Positions 23,457-34,178 of a DNA stretch of 64,000 nucleotides are shown here, piece after piece. The notes beneath the pieces were generated by a model, which worked only from the letters and a program-made list of their open reading frames with translations, was not told the origin of the DNA and did not search any database. Position 1 is the first letter of the stretch, and each line of letters starts with the position of its first letter. The stretch covers positions 2,244,398-2,308,397 of the forward strand of contig OW051469.1 in assembly GCA_932521025.1 (NCBI GenBank). The letters are read 5' to 3'. This DNA is from Oscheius onirici (lineage: Eukaryota > Nematoda > Chromadorea > Rhabditida > Rhabditidae). Both the position numbers and the translations under genes were made by a program.

Positions 23457-26400
23457 TCATGCCGTCGATTGTGTAACACTAATAGTATTTCTTCTCGAAC
23501 TAATCGACCGTCTCTCTAATGGGAGAAAAGTGCCCGGCTTCGTCGGTTCTCCCCGGGGAGACATCTGGCGGAAGAAGTAGAAAAATGACGATCGTAGGCG
23601 TCTGAAAATTAGTTAGAACAGAGGGACAGGGACAGTACCTGCTCATAGAAAGATGCACAGCTGCATGATAAGTATTGGTAAAGAGTAGGAGAAAGTAGAG
23701 GATGTACTCTCTCGTATCTTCACTCCCTCCTTTCGGAAAGAATCTGGTCAGCAGAGTAATAAAAGGCAGATACAGAGAGATGAGAAAAGACTGAAATTTG
23801 TTAATTTTTATCTAATCGAAAGTTACCTCGACAGTTGCTTTGATCTCGTATTTTTCTACCGTCATCTTTTTGGAGAAGCAAAAATAGAAAGTACTAAAGT
23901 GACAGAAGATTGAGACGAGCCATACAGAAATAGCAGTGATTTCTTCGTACATTTCTAATAAAATTACCGTCTCTAGTTCTAAAAACCGCTATTTTTTAAT
24001 GTTATTCTGTCTGACCCCAAGAAGCGTCTTCATTTTCTGAAGCAAACATCTTTTTGAAGAGGTACAGTAGTTTGAAAAAGGAAGCGCTGACGAGAATGAG
24101 GAGCGTAGAAATGTGGCATATCTGAAGGATACTGTATTTTTTTATTATAGAACGTAAGCCTGATTTCTCTGGCCCCTCAGATTAGACCCGCACGCAATTG
24201 AGCTTGCTCTGGCGTTGATTACAGGGTAAACTTTACCTTTTTTTTTACTATATTTTTTATGAAAGACTGTAGTCTGGTTAAGTTTTAGGATAAACGATGA
24301 TTACTGTAGGTTACTGTAGTCTCTATTCTAAGGATACGGGCTTTATAAATTTAGGATAAGCACGAATTTAGGATAAGCACATATTACTGTAACCCTTGTC
24401 TTGAAGGTTACTGTAGCTTTTGTGGCTTATCCTAAAAACGAGCAGTTTGAACTACGATTGTCAAATTTTTAGCTACAGTAACCGGTACTGATCCTAAAAA
24501 TTTAATCGAAAAAAAATCGGAAGATTTGTCGGTTCGAACCCCAGCTCCGAATAAATTTTTTTTTGCCCGATTTTTCAGACGCCCCAGGAAAATCGAAAAA
24601 ACGAGTGTAAACCCCTTGCAAAAATGAAATTTTGGATCCTGCGACGAAGTTGCCTGATTTCTTCTGATCACACGTTCACACACAATGAGACTGTCCCTTT
24701 AAAGCGAACCTCCCCCGCTACCCCTTTTGAATTTGCTCGCGCAAATTCTTCGACTCCTGATTCAATGGTGTAGTGGTACTCTGCGTGGTTTACTATTTTT
24801 GAAGTACTGGGTTCAGCACTTTGGCACGGTAATTGTCTTTTGCTTATTCGTTTACACGTCTTATAAAACATTATAACGAAGTAGCGAGTTAGACAGTAAA
24901 AGTCTGTGCATTCGATAATGATGCTGAAGCCAATTTATGTACTCAATCCCCGTTTCATATAAGGATGTCGAAAGATAAACTTCCGTGAAGTCAACTGGGA
25001 CGACCTCGGTTTCAACATCAACGGTCGTAAGCTGCATCATCTTCGCTATGCAGATGATGTCGTTCTCGTCGGAAAGAGTCTTCGAGCTGTGCAGCGCATG
25101 ATGGCCGAACTGGAACAAGCCGGCCTTAACATTCTGCAACTGCTGCTGTCAGGACAACCAATTCGATTCGTCCAGCACTTTGTCTACCTTGGAAGTTCGG
25201 TCACCTGCACCTCGGAAAGTCAGGAGTTGTCGAGAAGGATTGGCGCTAGTTGGGCTGCTTTTAACCGTCATCGGCTCTTTCTCACCAAACGATCAGTTCC
25301 GATGAGGATGAAGCGAAAGGTGTATCTGACCTGCGTCGTCCCAAGTCTACTGTACGAATGCGAAATCTGGAGTCTCCGGACAGATGAACGAAGGAAACTC
25401 GCAGCCATACAACGACGTCAGGAAAGAGCCATTCTCGAAATATCGCTTCTCGATCGAGTGAGAAATGAAGTTGTCAGAAGGAGGACGGAGCTGCCCGATA
25501 TCCTGGACATGTCTTGGAAGCGGAAAGTGAAATGGGCGAGACGGCTAGCGGAGATGGACGGTGAAATATGGTCCAAGACAACGACTGAATGGGTACCATT
25601 GGACCAACGCAGAGTGAGAGGAAGGCCGTATATGAGATGGGAAGACGATTTGAGGAAGGCCAGCGAGCGGATCGGAAAAGCTCCCACTACATGGATGAGG
25701 GCGGCGAAGAGTGGTCTCGAACTATGGGAGCGGCAAGAGACCCCGACTGAGGAACCCCCTTTGATCCCGACATAATAAATTGTAAATTGTAAAGATAAAC
25801 ATCCCCGAGTATCCCAGAGAAATGCAAAAATCATTATACGCATGTGGGAATCGAATCAGCTAATAATCAGCTAATACACGGTGCTAATGAGCAAGCGGTG
25901 GAGGCTCACTTTAAAAGACAAGGAGATCTGCCGTTGAGCAAAGTTCAAAAAAAGGTGGAAAACCAGCAAAACCCACTATTTTGACAGGTCTCGACTGGAA
26001 AACTGTCCACTCTCTCAACATTACAGCTCCGACTCTCTGGTAGCTGAGAACAAGAATAGACCATACTTGACCCATGTACAGGCCGGCATACAGACCTTCG
26101 ACAACCTGAAAACTGGCTTATAACGAGACATTTTAAGAGATTTTAACCAGAAAACTATACTCCATGACGTTCCCGTCATATTTAGTAGTCACGTATTGGG
26201 AGAGCACCATAGAGCCGCTGAAGACGTGGACGATTAAGATGAGCACGTCTAGAAGACCCAGCTGGAGAAAGAAACGAGTCACAGGACGGTCTTTCAACTT
26301 TTTGTCGGAGAGGTAGATCTGAAATGCGTTTTCTAACAAAAACAAAAAGAATATTTTCTTTCGGGATCCGAACCCCGAACCTTGCGGTTTACAGCCGCGC

Positions 26401-26606
26401 TACTTGCCACTGCGCTACGGTTGCAAAGAACGCGCGAAAATTTTGGATGCTTATTAGACTAGCGGACGCTCTTCACTTGAAAAAGACCGTAATTAACTAC
26501 GAACCATCAGAATTGGAATGTACAGTCCTAGAGAGACTATAGCTGCTCCCAAAATACTGAATCCGATGAGTAGAGTCGCTGGGTTCTGGCTCCATCGTCT
26601 TGCCAT
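23457..26606 (-). CDS. Serpentine (7TM) receptor, Srx/Srt-like, with a LINE in intron 3
   Basis: Seven exons: 26606-26505, 26318-26148, 26105-25986, 24121-24016, 23954-23827, 23790-23639, 23601-23457. They total 924 nt (307 aa), in frame throughout. TM2 (FFLQLGLLDVLILIVHVFSG), TM3 (GQVWSILVLSYQRVGAVML) and the exon phases correspond one-to-one to the plus-strand receptor at 26857-28166, which supports the model. The C-terminus is SRRLRSSFFYFF followed by a basic tail. The role is inferred as a chemosensory GPCR. Intron 3 is 1.86 kb and holds a truncated LINE, two SINE-like pieces and a TTTAGGATAAG repeat; the other introns are short or moderate. All exons remain open, so the gene may still work despite these insertions. 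The ATG is the one opening MARRWSQNPATLL. Confidence 0.68.
24285..24500. repeat. TTTAGGATAAGC/TTACTGTA repeat
   Basis: At least five copies of TTTAGGATAA or its complement alternate with TTACTGTAG. Same family as 2285-2640. It lies in a receptor intron. Confidence 0.55.
24698..24860 (+). mobile_element. SINE-like copy S4
   Basis: 5' block TTTAAAGCGAACCTCCCCCG, then GCTACCCCTTTTGAATTT, the A-box-like AATGGTGTAGTGGTACTC, a weak B-box (GGGTTCAGCAC) and a tail with TCTTTTGCTT. It shares the 5' block with S1, S2 and S5. Confidence 0.6.
24967..25796 (+). mobile_element. 5'-truncated non-LTR retrotransposon (RT domain)
   Basis: An open frame from about 24976 to the TAA at 25773 encodes the C-terminal part of a reverse transcriptase. 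It contains the catalytic motif LRYADDVVLVG, then FVYLGSSVT, RRIGASWAAF and WSLRTDERRKL, and the family-typical RGRPYMRWEDDLRK near the end. The stretch between AELEQAGLNI and FVQHFVYLGS looks shortened. It ends in AATAAATTGTAAATTGTAAA, a short tandem tail typical of RTE-like elements. The endonuclease and most of RT are missing, so it is a dead-on-arrival copy. It lies in intron 3 of the minus-strand receptor, between two SINE-like pieces. Confidence 0.85.
25835..25920 (-). mobile_element. SINE-like copy S5
   Basis: On the minus strand: TTTAAAGTGAGCCTCCACCG (the 5' block), GCTTGCTCATTAGCACCGTG, a B-box-like GATTCGATTCCCAC, and TTTTTGCAT tail sequence. The A-box is not preserved. Confidence 0.5.
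26362..26430 (-). mobile_element. tRNA-like SINE copy S6 (Tyr-like loop)
   Basis: Minus strand: TAGCGCAGTGGCAAGTAGCGC, loop CTGTAAA between GCGG and CCGC, B-box GGGTTCGGATCCC, then a TTTTTGTTTTTG tail. D- and T-arms pair but no acceptor stem can form. It lies in intron 1 of the minus-strand receptor. Confidence 0.65.
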
Positions 26607-26856
26607 CGAGAGAGAACAAAATCTGGACTGAACAGGACAAAAATACTGCCGAGCCAATAATTAATAATTGCTGCCGATAATCACATTCGGTCATTTAATT
26701 GCTTCACGGAAAATGACCAAGCGGGAAAAAGGTACTTTATAAGTTGGGATCATTATGGAGATCAGTCTGGAAAGGTCGTGTAGGCAGAGGGAGAGAGAAA
26801 TTGTGTCTATCCCCTGGAATTATAATTTTTTCTTCTTTTTGTGTTAAAATTTCGCA

Positions 26857-28166
26857 ATGCACGATGCCGCGTTAACAATCTACTTAATCACATTCCACTT
26901 CATCATGTTCAGTCAGAGCTTTGAACCTTTCCAGTCTAACATGTTGTTCTACAAACTTTTCCTACTATTTTCATCTGTCTTATCACTGGTTTTCTATGTT
27001 CCAATTGTCCTGGTAAGGTTCATTTTTTCACGGGTCGCATTAAGAAATCTACTTCCTATCAGAACAGAAACAGTCGTAAGCTCGCCCGATTTTCGTGAGC
27101 GCTTGGTACAATGGCGCATTGCCAAGTGGCGCCGCATGGGTCCACGAGGTCAGGGGTTCGGATCCCCAGCACAAATAATTTTTTGCTTTTTCAATTTCGG
27201 TCTAACTTATAGATTTTATTATTTGACCTGGAATTCCTGCTCCAGCTGGGCATTTTGGACATTCTCCAACTTTTTGTTCACATGTACAGCGGCATTTTGG
27301 TGACGATTGGCGATGAAAAAGTGGACTTTTATGTTAACAAGGTACTAGAAAATAAGCCAATAAAAACTGAAGAGTTCAGGCAGTCGGAGCTCTGTTTACG
27401 GGACTCTGGTATGCAATGTTGACGACAATAATGTTCTTGACCTATAACCGTTTTGCAATTATGGTCTTGGAAAAGTATGCCCTATTTACTGGTTCCAAAA
27501 TTAAAACAGTAAGAACAGTAAGGGTACACAAGCTACATAACAGGCCTGGATACTCGTCTGTCTCTTAAATCTAATTGTCCCGACTGGATTGAAACTGTTA
27601 CCAGGTTGCAACTACCTCTTCAATTCGACTACCATGAAATGGGGTGAGAGATAGTTTTTGAACTGGAACCAGACGATTCCAGTTCATCCAGCTGATGATA
27701 TCTATCTGTCCAACGTAATGGATGGTTATGGAGAGTATCTTTTGTGGACAGTCGTGATATTTTCGTCCTCTGGATATCTTGGAATCTATCTCTATATGAC
27801 TACCGTGGTGAGTGACAGGGACAGGGACAGAGAGTTCCAAACCCCTTTTTTCAGCACGGTCGCTCAGCCTTCCGCGGCAAAGAATGGCAGATCACCCTTC
27901 AGTTCAGTCTCGTCGTTGTCTACTTTCTCTTTGCCATCTTCTACTGGTACTACTTTACCTCCTTCTTCACAATCGACTTGATTCTATTCAATTTTCTCTC
28001 CGAGTTAATCTGGATCCTTCTCAATGGCCTCAATCCACTCGTTTACCTCATTTTCAACAAGAGACTAAGGAAGTCTTTTGTGCTCCTCATTACGAGATGT
28101 TCACTTCGAAGAGACAGGGTCAATTCGATCACAATTGTAAGGAAAGGCAGTTCGAATGGTGAATAA
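26857..28166 (+). CDS. Serpentine (7TM) receptor, Srx/Srt-like
   Basis: Six exons: 26857-27012, 27213-27341, 27380-27508, 27544-27643, 27683-27807, 27855-28166. They total 951 nt (316 aa), all phases matching. Exons correspond to membrane segments: TM1 FLLFSSVLSLVFYVPIVL, TM2 LLQLGILDILQLFVHMYSG, TM3 with TYNRFAIMVLE, TM4 WILVCLLNLIVPTGL, TM5 LLWTVVIFSSSGYLGIYL, then TM6-7 with the GPCR-like NGLNPLVYLIFNKRLRKSF. The tail is basic and Ser-rich. It is a diverged paralogue of the minus-strand receptor 23457-26606; the two start codons are about 250 bp apart and divergent. A SINE-like copy lies in intron 1. The role is inferred as chemoreception. Confidence 0.75.
27108..27190 (+). mobile_element. 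SINE-like copy S7
   Basis: AATGGCGCATTGCCAAGTGG (A-box side), GGTCAGGGGTTCGGATCCCC (B-box), then a TTTTTTGCTTTTTC tail. It lies in intron 1 of the plus-strand receptor. Confidence 0.65.
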
Positions 28167-28549
28167 ACTAACAATAAGTTTTTTTGATTTCTGATATGCA
28201 TAGGGTTTAAATGGCAGTTATCTGAAATAAGTATGGCTTTGGTTCACATAACAGATCAGTTCTGAGGAATGAGGCTTTGTACTCTCGTCTTTCTTTCAAT
28301 CTCTATTTTTACTGTAGTTTTACTATAGAAATGTCTGATCCAGGTCAAGACCATAATCAGGCTATACTTTCTTTCAAGGCAAGGGCTACAGGAGAAGAGA
28401 CAAAGAACCGATTATTGGCCGTCGCAACTTTTTTTTTAAAATGGCAAAATGTGATTTTCTGTCCAGACCATGTATCACCACAATTCTTTTAAAAAGAGTA
28501 AGTTCAGTAGCCTGTTGTTCAGTAACTAGATAATGAGTCGCGATATGAT

Positions 28550-29046
28550 TATGGACTCCGGTAAAGGGTCAGAGCGCGGAAGTGTTCATTGACCGTCTTC
28601 TCAATTCTGGTCTATGTCGGCATCTTCATCTACTTGTCACTGATCGTAGGCTTTCTTCTCATCACCTCCAATAATTTCCTGAAGACCCAATCAAACTTCC
28701 GAGACAAAGAATGAAGCACAACTCTCCAATTCTGTCTGATGGTCGTCGTCTTTCTTTTTGCTACTTTCTACTGGTACTACATCGAACGACTAATTGACAT
28801 AGACCCAGCCATTTTCAACTTTTTGTCCTCGATCGTCTGGATTGCCTTTAATGGCTTTTATCCCATGTTTTACTTGGCTTTCAAACAGTAAGTGGAAAGA
28901 GACAGAGAGACAAAAAATTCAGACGACTGAAAAAATCATTCGTCCATTGGTCAGTGAAGAGATCAAAGAAGAATATCACGGTCATTCCATGCAGAATGAG
29001 ACAGCCGAGAGTCTCAGTTCAAAGTACAAATATGGCGTCGCAATAA
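28550..29046 (+). pseudogene. Serpentine receptor pseudogene (TM5-TM7)
   Basis: A third relative of the neighbouring Srx/Srt-like receptors. Readable parts are a TM5-like stretch (FSILVYVGIFIYLSLIVG) and TM6-7 (QFCLMVVVFLFATFYWYYIE, then SSIVWIAFNGFYPMFYLAFK). A stop TGA falls where the intact paralogue has tryptophan in GKEWQITLQF, which fits a TGG to TGA change. A short intron from about 28890 then joins a tail exon (RLKKSFVHWSVKRSKK) ending with TAA at 29044-29046. The N-terminal half (28167-28550) could not be recognised. Confidence 0.7.
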
Positions 29047-29281
29047 AAGACATTGTTCAACGACTCGTTGCCGTCTTTTCGCCTCTGAACTAGAGCCAAA
29101 TGAATCATTTTTTGGTCTGTTTTCCCCCATTTTAACCACGCTAAAGTTCCAGTGTTCTGGCACAACGACCCAAACCGGTGGTCAAGATAGACGAAGCTAT
29201 GCCGTGGAAATGAACTAGAATAGGGAAGACAGAATAAAACACAGAATTTATTACAGTACACAGTTCATCTGAGATCGATTT

Positions 29282-29947
29282 CTAAGCGATATTCTCGACG
29301 GTGAACTTGCGCCAAAGAGTCGTGTCCCTCTTCCATTCATAAATCACATGGATCTTCTTCGATCCAGAAGTAACGTTCCAGCTCGACACGGTGCCATCTA
29401 CGAAATGAACCATTAGAAACTGTATTTCTGTCCCTGTCCCTGTCCCGATTCTACAGGCTCTTCAGAAGGCCCCATTGCAGCTTCCCCATTGTTGCAGCCG
29501 AACTTGAAGTTGTTCTTCACGAGGTCCTTGACCGGAATGTCAAAGAAATGGGCCAGACAACATCTCACGTGGTAGACATCTTCCTGAAAAACAATTTCAT
29601 GACAATGGACAAAGAGACTGAGGGACAGAGGGACTAGAAAACACAAGTACAGAAAGGCAGGGACAGAGAGACTTACAATTTTTTTGGATAGCCGAGCAGA
29701 ATGAATAGTGTCATATTGGAAGAACTTCATCGGAACAGTGTAGATCCTTTTTGGGATCTGCAGCATGGCAGAGTAGATACTCTTGTACGTCTGCATCAGG
29801 CTGGACAACGTTTCGAGAGTCGTAAACTTCAGAATGTTCTTCAGGATTTCCGGAGTGTTGAAGACTTCTAGGAAAGGGTTTATGGCTGGGTCTCCGACTG
29901 AAGAGCATAAAATTGATGTCTGAGTGAAGAAACCTACCATTGTCCAT
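29282..29947 (-). CDS. F-box-like protein, internally deleted relative of the 40.6-43.3 kb locus
   Basis: Exons 29947-29938, 29897-29677, 29583-29455 and a candidate last exon 29397-29282. The first three join in frame. The N-terminal NPFLEVFNTPEILKNILKFT followed by LSSLMQTYKSIYSAML has the look of a nematode F-box; such proteins recruit substrates to SCF ubiquitin ligases. Then comes EDVYHVRCCLAHFFDIPVKD, a module start also found twice in the 40.6-43.3 kb locus. The last exon (SSWNVTSGSKKIHVIYEWKR) matches that locus closely, but the usual donor would join it out of frame; a 23-nt intron (GTTTCTAATGGTTCATTTCG then TAG) would restore it. So the gene is either a shortened functional copy or a recent deletion derivative. 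Confidence 0.5.
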
Positions 29948-30183
29948 GGTTCGCAGAGAAGTTGCCGGCCAGCTGACGACGATCCAAGAAGACTACCAAA
30001 GCGAAAGTTTCCTTTTGTCTTTGATCTTTTAGAAAAGTTTTGAAGACTTTTTTGAACTTTATAAGGTTTTGAAAAGAATCTTTTAAAATAAAATTAGTGA
30101 CTTTAAATTTTGGCGCGAATCATAGCAGAATGGGTAACAGGGTCAAGCCGACGTACTGTAGAAAATCACTCTGAGGATCTAAG

Positions 30184-30245
30184 CAGAATGGACAGCCGAG
30201 AGTCTCAGTTCGGAGTACAAATTTGGCGTCGCAATGAAAATACAG
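30184..30245 (+). repeat. Fragment copied from the receptor pseudogene tail
   Basis: GACAGCCGAGAGTCTCAGTT followed by CGGAGTACAAATTTGGCGTCGC is nearly identical to 29003-29047. The two copies flank the F-box-like gene. The rest of 29948-30358 holds nothing recognisable apart from this piece. Confidence 0.7.
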
Positions 30246-30358
30246 CTTGAAATACGTACAATTTATACAGGATCATCAAATAGATTCAAAAGTTACTCGT
30301 AGAACTTGCCAAGGCACTCAAGAATCACAGGGGCAGTGTAACCAAAAATTTACAGAAA

Positions 30359-33300
30359 CTAGTCGAGAAAGAGCATGTCGGCCTTTTCCTTCACCTGGTA
30401 CTCGGCTCTTCTTGCACATTTCGGACAGGGGTTGCTGGCAGCACAATCCAGATGGTAGACGGAGAAACAGTCGGGGCACTGGAAAAGGAGAGATTACTGA
30501 TTGTGAGTTTTCTACCGTAAAGCCTAAGTCAAAGAAAATACGAAATACGTCTTTTTCAGGCCGAAAACGGCATTTTACAACTTTTTGATGTGCTCCAAAG
30601 TTGTAGCCCTTGTAGCGCAGTCGGTAAGAGAGCGGGCTGTGGAGCAACAGAAGACTGTTCAATCCCCACGCTGGTCAAGCCTTTTTTTTGCATTTTTTTT
30701 GTAAAATGAACCACGACTACTTTTCCTGCTCCACATTTCTCAAAACAGTTGAAATGTCTAGCAAATTTCGAAATTACGCGCCAAAGTCAAACTGTTCGAA
30801 AACTCTTACCCTATGAGTTGCCTGCGTATTGAATGGATAGATGACATCTGATTTGTCACAAATCTCACAGACGAATCCCTTCTGTCGACACAGAACACAG
30901 CCCATTACATGTCCAATGGCATACTTGAGCCAGCCCTGGATCTGCTTCTCCAGATTGCCTGCTCGGACGTTTTGGAGGTCCTATAAAATTCTGTATTGGA
31001 CTGAAAGTGGGAAACTGACCATAAAAGAGTACACATGAATCTTGTTGTAGAGGTAGTCGCGAGGCTGAATCCGTTTCCGGAAGTCATCGGCGATGGACTC
31101 GCGACAGTTGAACAAGTACAAAGAAACGGCCTGGAGACGCTCTCGAAGTTTCTGGAAGATTTTACAGTACATTCAAGTATCCGACTAAAAATCCTCCGCA
31201 GTTTGTTCTGACTGGCGCAGTCGGTAAGAGAGCAGACTGTGGAGCAGAACATGTCAGGTTCAATCTCCAAGAAGGTCAAAACTTTTTTGCTTTTTGTAAA
31301 CTACTGTAGAAAAATGGTATTATGGTATCTTTCGATCAATGTTCAAGTTAAGGGTGTTGAGGTTACTGTAACTACTGGATGTGTGGAAGGGTAAGAATCT
31401 TGGGGATTGACGAACCGTCTCTCTGACTCTCTCAGTCCCTCTGTCTAGATTACTGTAACTCACCAAGACAGTTCTCAAAGCCGGAACGTGTTCGTATAGC
31501 TTCGGATTCATCTCTTCGATGTTGATGATTGAACGTTCCTGGAACATAAAACACTGGTAACAGGCCAATACTGTAGCTTACCAGGTTAGCCTCAATGAAA
31601 GCCCTTCCTCTATCCGACACGGTCATAATTTCCCAGTCCCAAGAGTGAAGAACTCGGGCTGGAATAGAGTACGTTCCACCGGGCTTGGTACAATCCATAC
31701 AGTAGTAGAGGCCGTCGACTCCGCAGACTCTGGAAATTACTGGAGTGGAGAGAGACTGAGAAACTCACTCATATTTAGCAAAATTGAAAGCCGGACCAAT
31801 GGACTTTCGACACATTGGGCAGCGGAAATCTTGAGCGACCAGTCCAGTCTCTCTAGCAATCGTCGTCAGTCGTTGTGTGATGTCCATCTGCATCGAAGTC
31901 TTTTTCTTCTCGACTTCCTCTTCCGTAGCCTCACTGAAGGATTCCTCCTCCTCTGCCGGTGAGTGCTGTTCCATTGCCGATCTCAGAGCCTGTCCGAAAC
32001 TGACGGGAACTCCGCTACTGCCGGAAGATGATGACAGTATGCCACTGGTGTCTCCGTCTCCAAAGTCGCAGCCCTTCTGAAATTTTTTATGAGTCTGGAC
32101 ATTTCTAGGCAGTCTGATAAAAGACAAAAACGTTTAGAGCATTTAGAGATCGAACTCTACATCTCTGGTTTTCCAGACTATAATCTAATCGACTGCGCCA
32201 TGCGAGCAAAATCGCACAGCCGCTTCCATACCTTACTTGAATTCTAGGAAGCCGTAGATACTCAAAATGGACTCACTCTCGGCACAGTCCATGCTCCACT
32301 GGAACTCAGAGCATTTCCGACATGTGGAGAAGAAATTTCGGACAGTTCGTCGTGAAGGGACGTTCCAAGCATTGAATCGTCATGATTTCGACCGGGATAA
32401 ATGTCGATTCCCATACTTTTAGTCACTTCATACGACTTTGACGGGAAGGCTTCTGGCTCATTCGGTAATTCTTCTTCCCTGACCAGGATATCCGGATCTA
32501 CTGACTTTTGTTCAGTAGGGATTACTGTAGGTTCAGTATGCTTCTCTGTCTCATTCTCTTCGTCCTCCAGTTCTTCTGAAACTGTAACTGGAACGAACCA
32601 ATAAAATTCTACTGACCTGTCTCTCTGACCTCTCTGATGACTCTGGCTATCGATGGGGAGGTCTCAATTTCCGAGTCTTTTGACGGGCCAGCCTCTTCCT
32701 CAGGCTTCTCCGAACTTGTTTCTTCAGCGGAAGAAACGCTAAAAACTTTATTTTTGTTTAAAAAAATTCCAATTACCTAGCCGTTGGCTGTCTTTCCCTA
32801 TCAGTAAAGACATCGTTTGGAACAGAGAAGGGAATTTCAGAGTCCAGACGAGATCTTGATGTCTGGAAGAAAATGTATAGACTGTCTCTCTGTATATCTC
32901 TCACCCCTTCACTCTTCCTGGTTCCCTGAGAGTTTGATTCACTACTGCTTCTGGAAGATCGTCTGGGTCTTTTGGTACGTCTATAGATGCACAGGGACTG
33001 AAACAGAGCTCAAAAAAATTGAAAAAGTCTACTGACCGCCGTCTGTTGATTGATAAAATGTGGTTCCTTTGGAGAAGAAGTAGCCTGTAGGACATTGGTT
33101 CTCTCCTGTCTGTCCAGCATCGAAGGATGAGAGTAGATCGAAGAGGCATCATCGTCACTGACTGAAAAGGGGGATTCGATCCAGAGAGACGGAGAGACAG
33201 AGAGACTGATTGAAAGACCCACAAGAACCGACAGTCATGATGACATTCCTTTGATTTCCCCTGATTGGAGAGAGTACTTTTACAGTCGACGGAAGGTAGT

Positions 33301-34178
33301 CCAGGGCAGAAACTCCCGTCTCCACTGGTTCAATAGAAGGTACAGACGGTTTCCTATGGATCTGGAGGGCTCCAACCTTGATGGGTTTGCCGGTCACTAG
33401 ACCGGCTAGAATCAATGGAGAGGGGGTCCAAGAGTTTAGAAAACTACTGTTGATGGCAGCGTTGACTGGAATACCGGAGAGAGTCTAAATTGCTTTTTTT
33501 TGACAGTATATAGAGCCTTACCTTGACAAAACCGAGCATTCTGTCGACTTGTTCAGAGTCCCGAAGAAATGCCCAGTCGTTGTAGAACTGACTCATAGCC
33601 TTGCCCTCTTGGAGCAGTAGTTGGAGGTAATGCTCCAGTGAGGATTCGTTCAGAACTATACGGATCCAGGCCTGGAAGTAACAGTAACGGTAACAGAGAC
33701 AGTAACAGAGATTGTAACAGTATCAGTAACAGTACCAGTAACAGTAAGAGTAACGGTAACAGTAACAGTACTCACCCTTCCCTTGCCAATCTCCGTCTTG
33801 ATCTGGTTCAGAGCATTGATCTGATTGGTTATGCTCCGATGAGAGTACTTTGAAACAAATGGCCAAAAGTTCTGAATACTGTAACTGACGAAAAAATATG
33901 AGTAAATCTTACTGGTTCAGGATATTTAGCATACCGTGATCCTTTGAGGAAGAAGGGGTCTCTGAGACCGTGGATGAAGATAGCCTCGACTACATTACAG
34001 AGATTTTGGGTTATTTCACTAAAAAATCGTTTTTAGAAGAAAAATACAAAAACTACCTGGGTAAGACCTCCTGACTGGTAAAATTTGAAACGAGAGCCGT
34101 TGCCGCCTTTAGAACATTTTCGAGCTCCTTGTTTAGATCGCTCTTTCCCCGCTCGTGGTTCGATCGTTCCGTTGCCAT
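30359..34178 (-). CDS. RUN plus Rubicon-homology domain protein (Rubicon/PLEKHM family)
   Basis: Sixteen exons: 34178-34057, 34018-33913, 33871-33776, 33671-33522, 33484-33229, 33161-33037, 32997-32905, 32862-32777, 32738-32617, 32587-32277, 32076-31769, 31729-31582, 31538-31464, 31151-31020, 30980-30810, 30478-30359. They total 2421 nt (806 aa), frames consistent. Residues about 8-160 form a RUN domain (FWPFVSKYSHRSITNQIN, GKGRAWIRIVLNESSLEHYL). A Ser/Glu-rich stretch follows. Residues about 570-800 form the zinc-binding Rubicon-homology domain (FRCPMCRKS, CVLCRQKGFVCEICDKSD, CPDCFSVYHLDC, PCPKCARR). Such proteins bind Rab7 on late endosomes and tune autophagosome maturation. I saw no PH domains, which favours Rubicon over PLEKHM1. 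Three introns carry SINE-like copies. Confidence 0.85.
30606..30705 (+). mobile_element. SINE-like copy S8
   Basis: TAGCGCAGTCGGTAAGAGAG (A-box side), GACTGTTCAATCCCC (weak B-box), then CTTTTTTTTGCATTTTTTTT tail. A family C half-palindrome (TACAACTTTTTGATG...CCAAAGTTGTAG) abuts its 5' end. It lies in the last intron of the RUN gene, antisense to it. Confidence 0.65.
31205..31300 (+). mobile_element. SINE-like copy S9
   Basis: TGGCGCAGTCGGTAAGAGAG, then TCAGGTTCAATCTCC (B-box) and ACTTTTTTGCTTTTTG tail. About 80 percent identical to S8 by eye. It lies in a RUN-gene intron. Confidence 0.65.
32128..32215 (-). mobile_element. SINE-like copy S10
   Basis: Minus strand: GCTCGCATGGCGCAGTCGAT, then GAGTTCGATCTCTA (B-box) and a T-rich GTTTTTGTC tail. 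It lies in a RUN-gene intron, in the sense direction. Confidence 0.6.

Noticed and set aside
26362-26430. Possible functional tRNA-Tyr gene
   Set aside because: The D-, anticodon and T-arm elements look tRNA-like, but no acceptor stem can pair and a SINE-like T-rich tail follows.
23457-26606. Receptor gene judged broken because a TM4 exon seemed missing
   Set aside because: Comparison with the plus-strand paralogue showed that exon 24121-24016 is the TM4 exon with the same phase, so the gene is complete.
20883-29046. Antisense or overlapping frames within the receptor cluster as extra genes
   Set aside because: They lack transmembrane patterns and splice continuity; all match the opposite strand of recognised exons or repeats.
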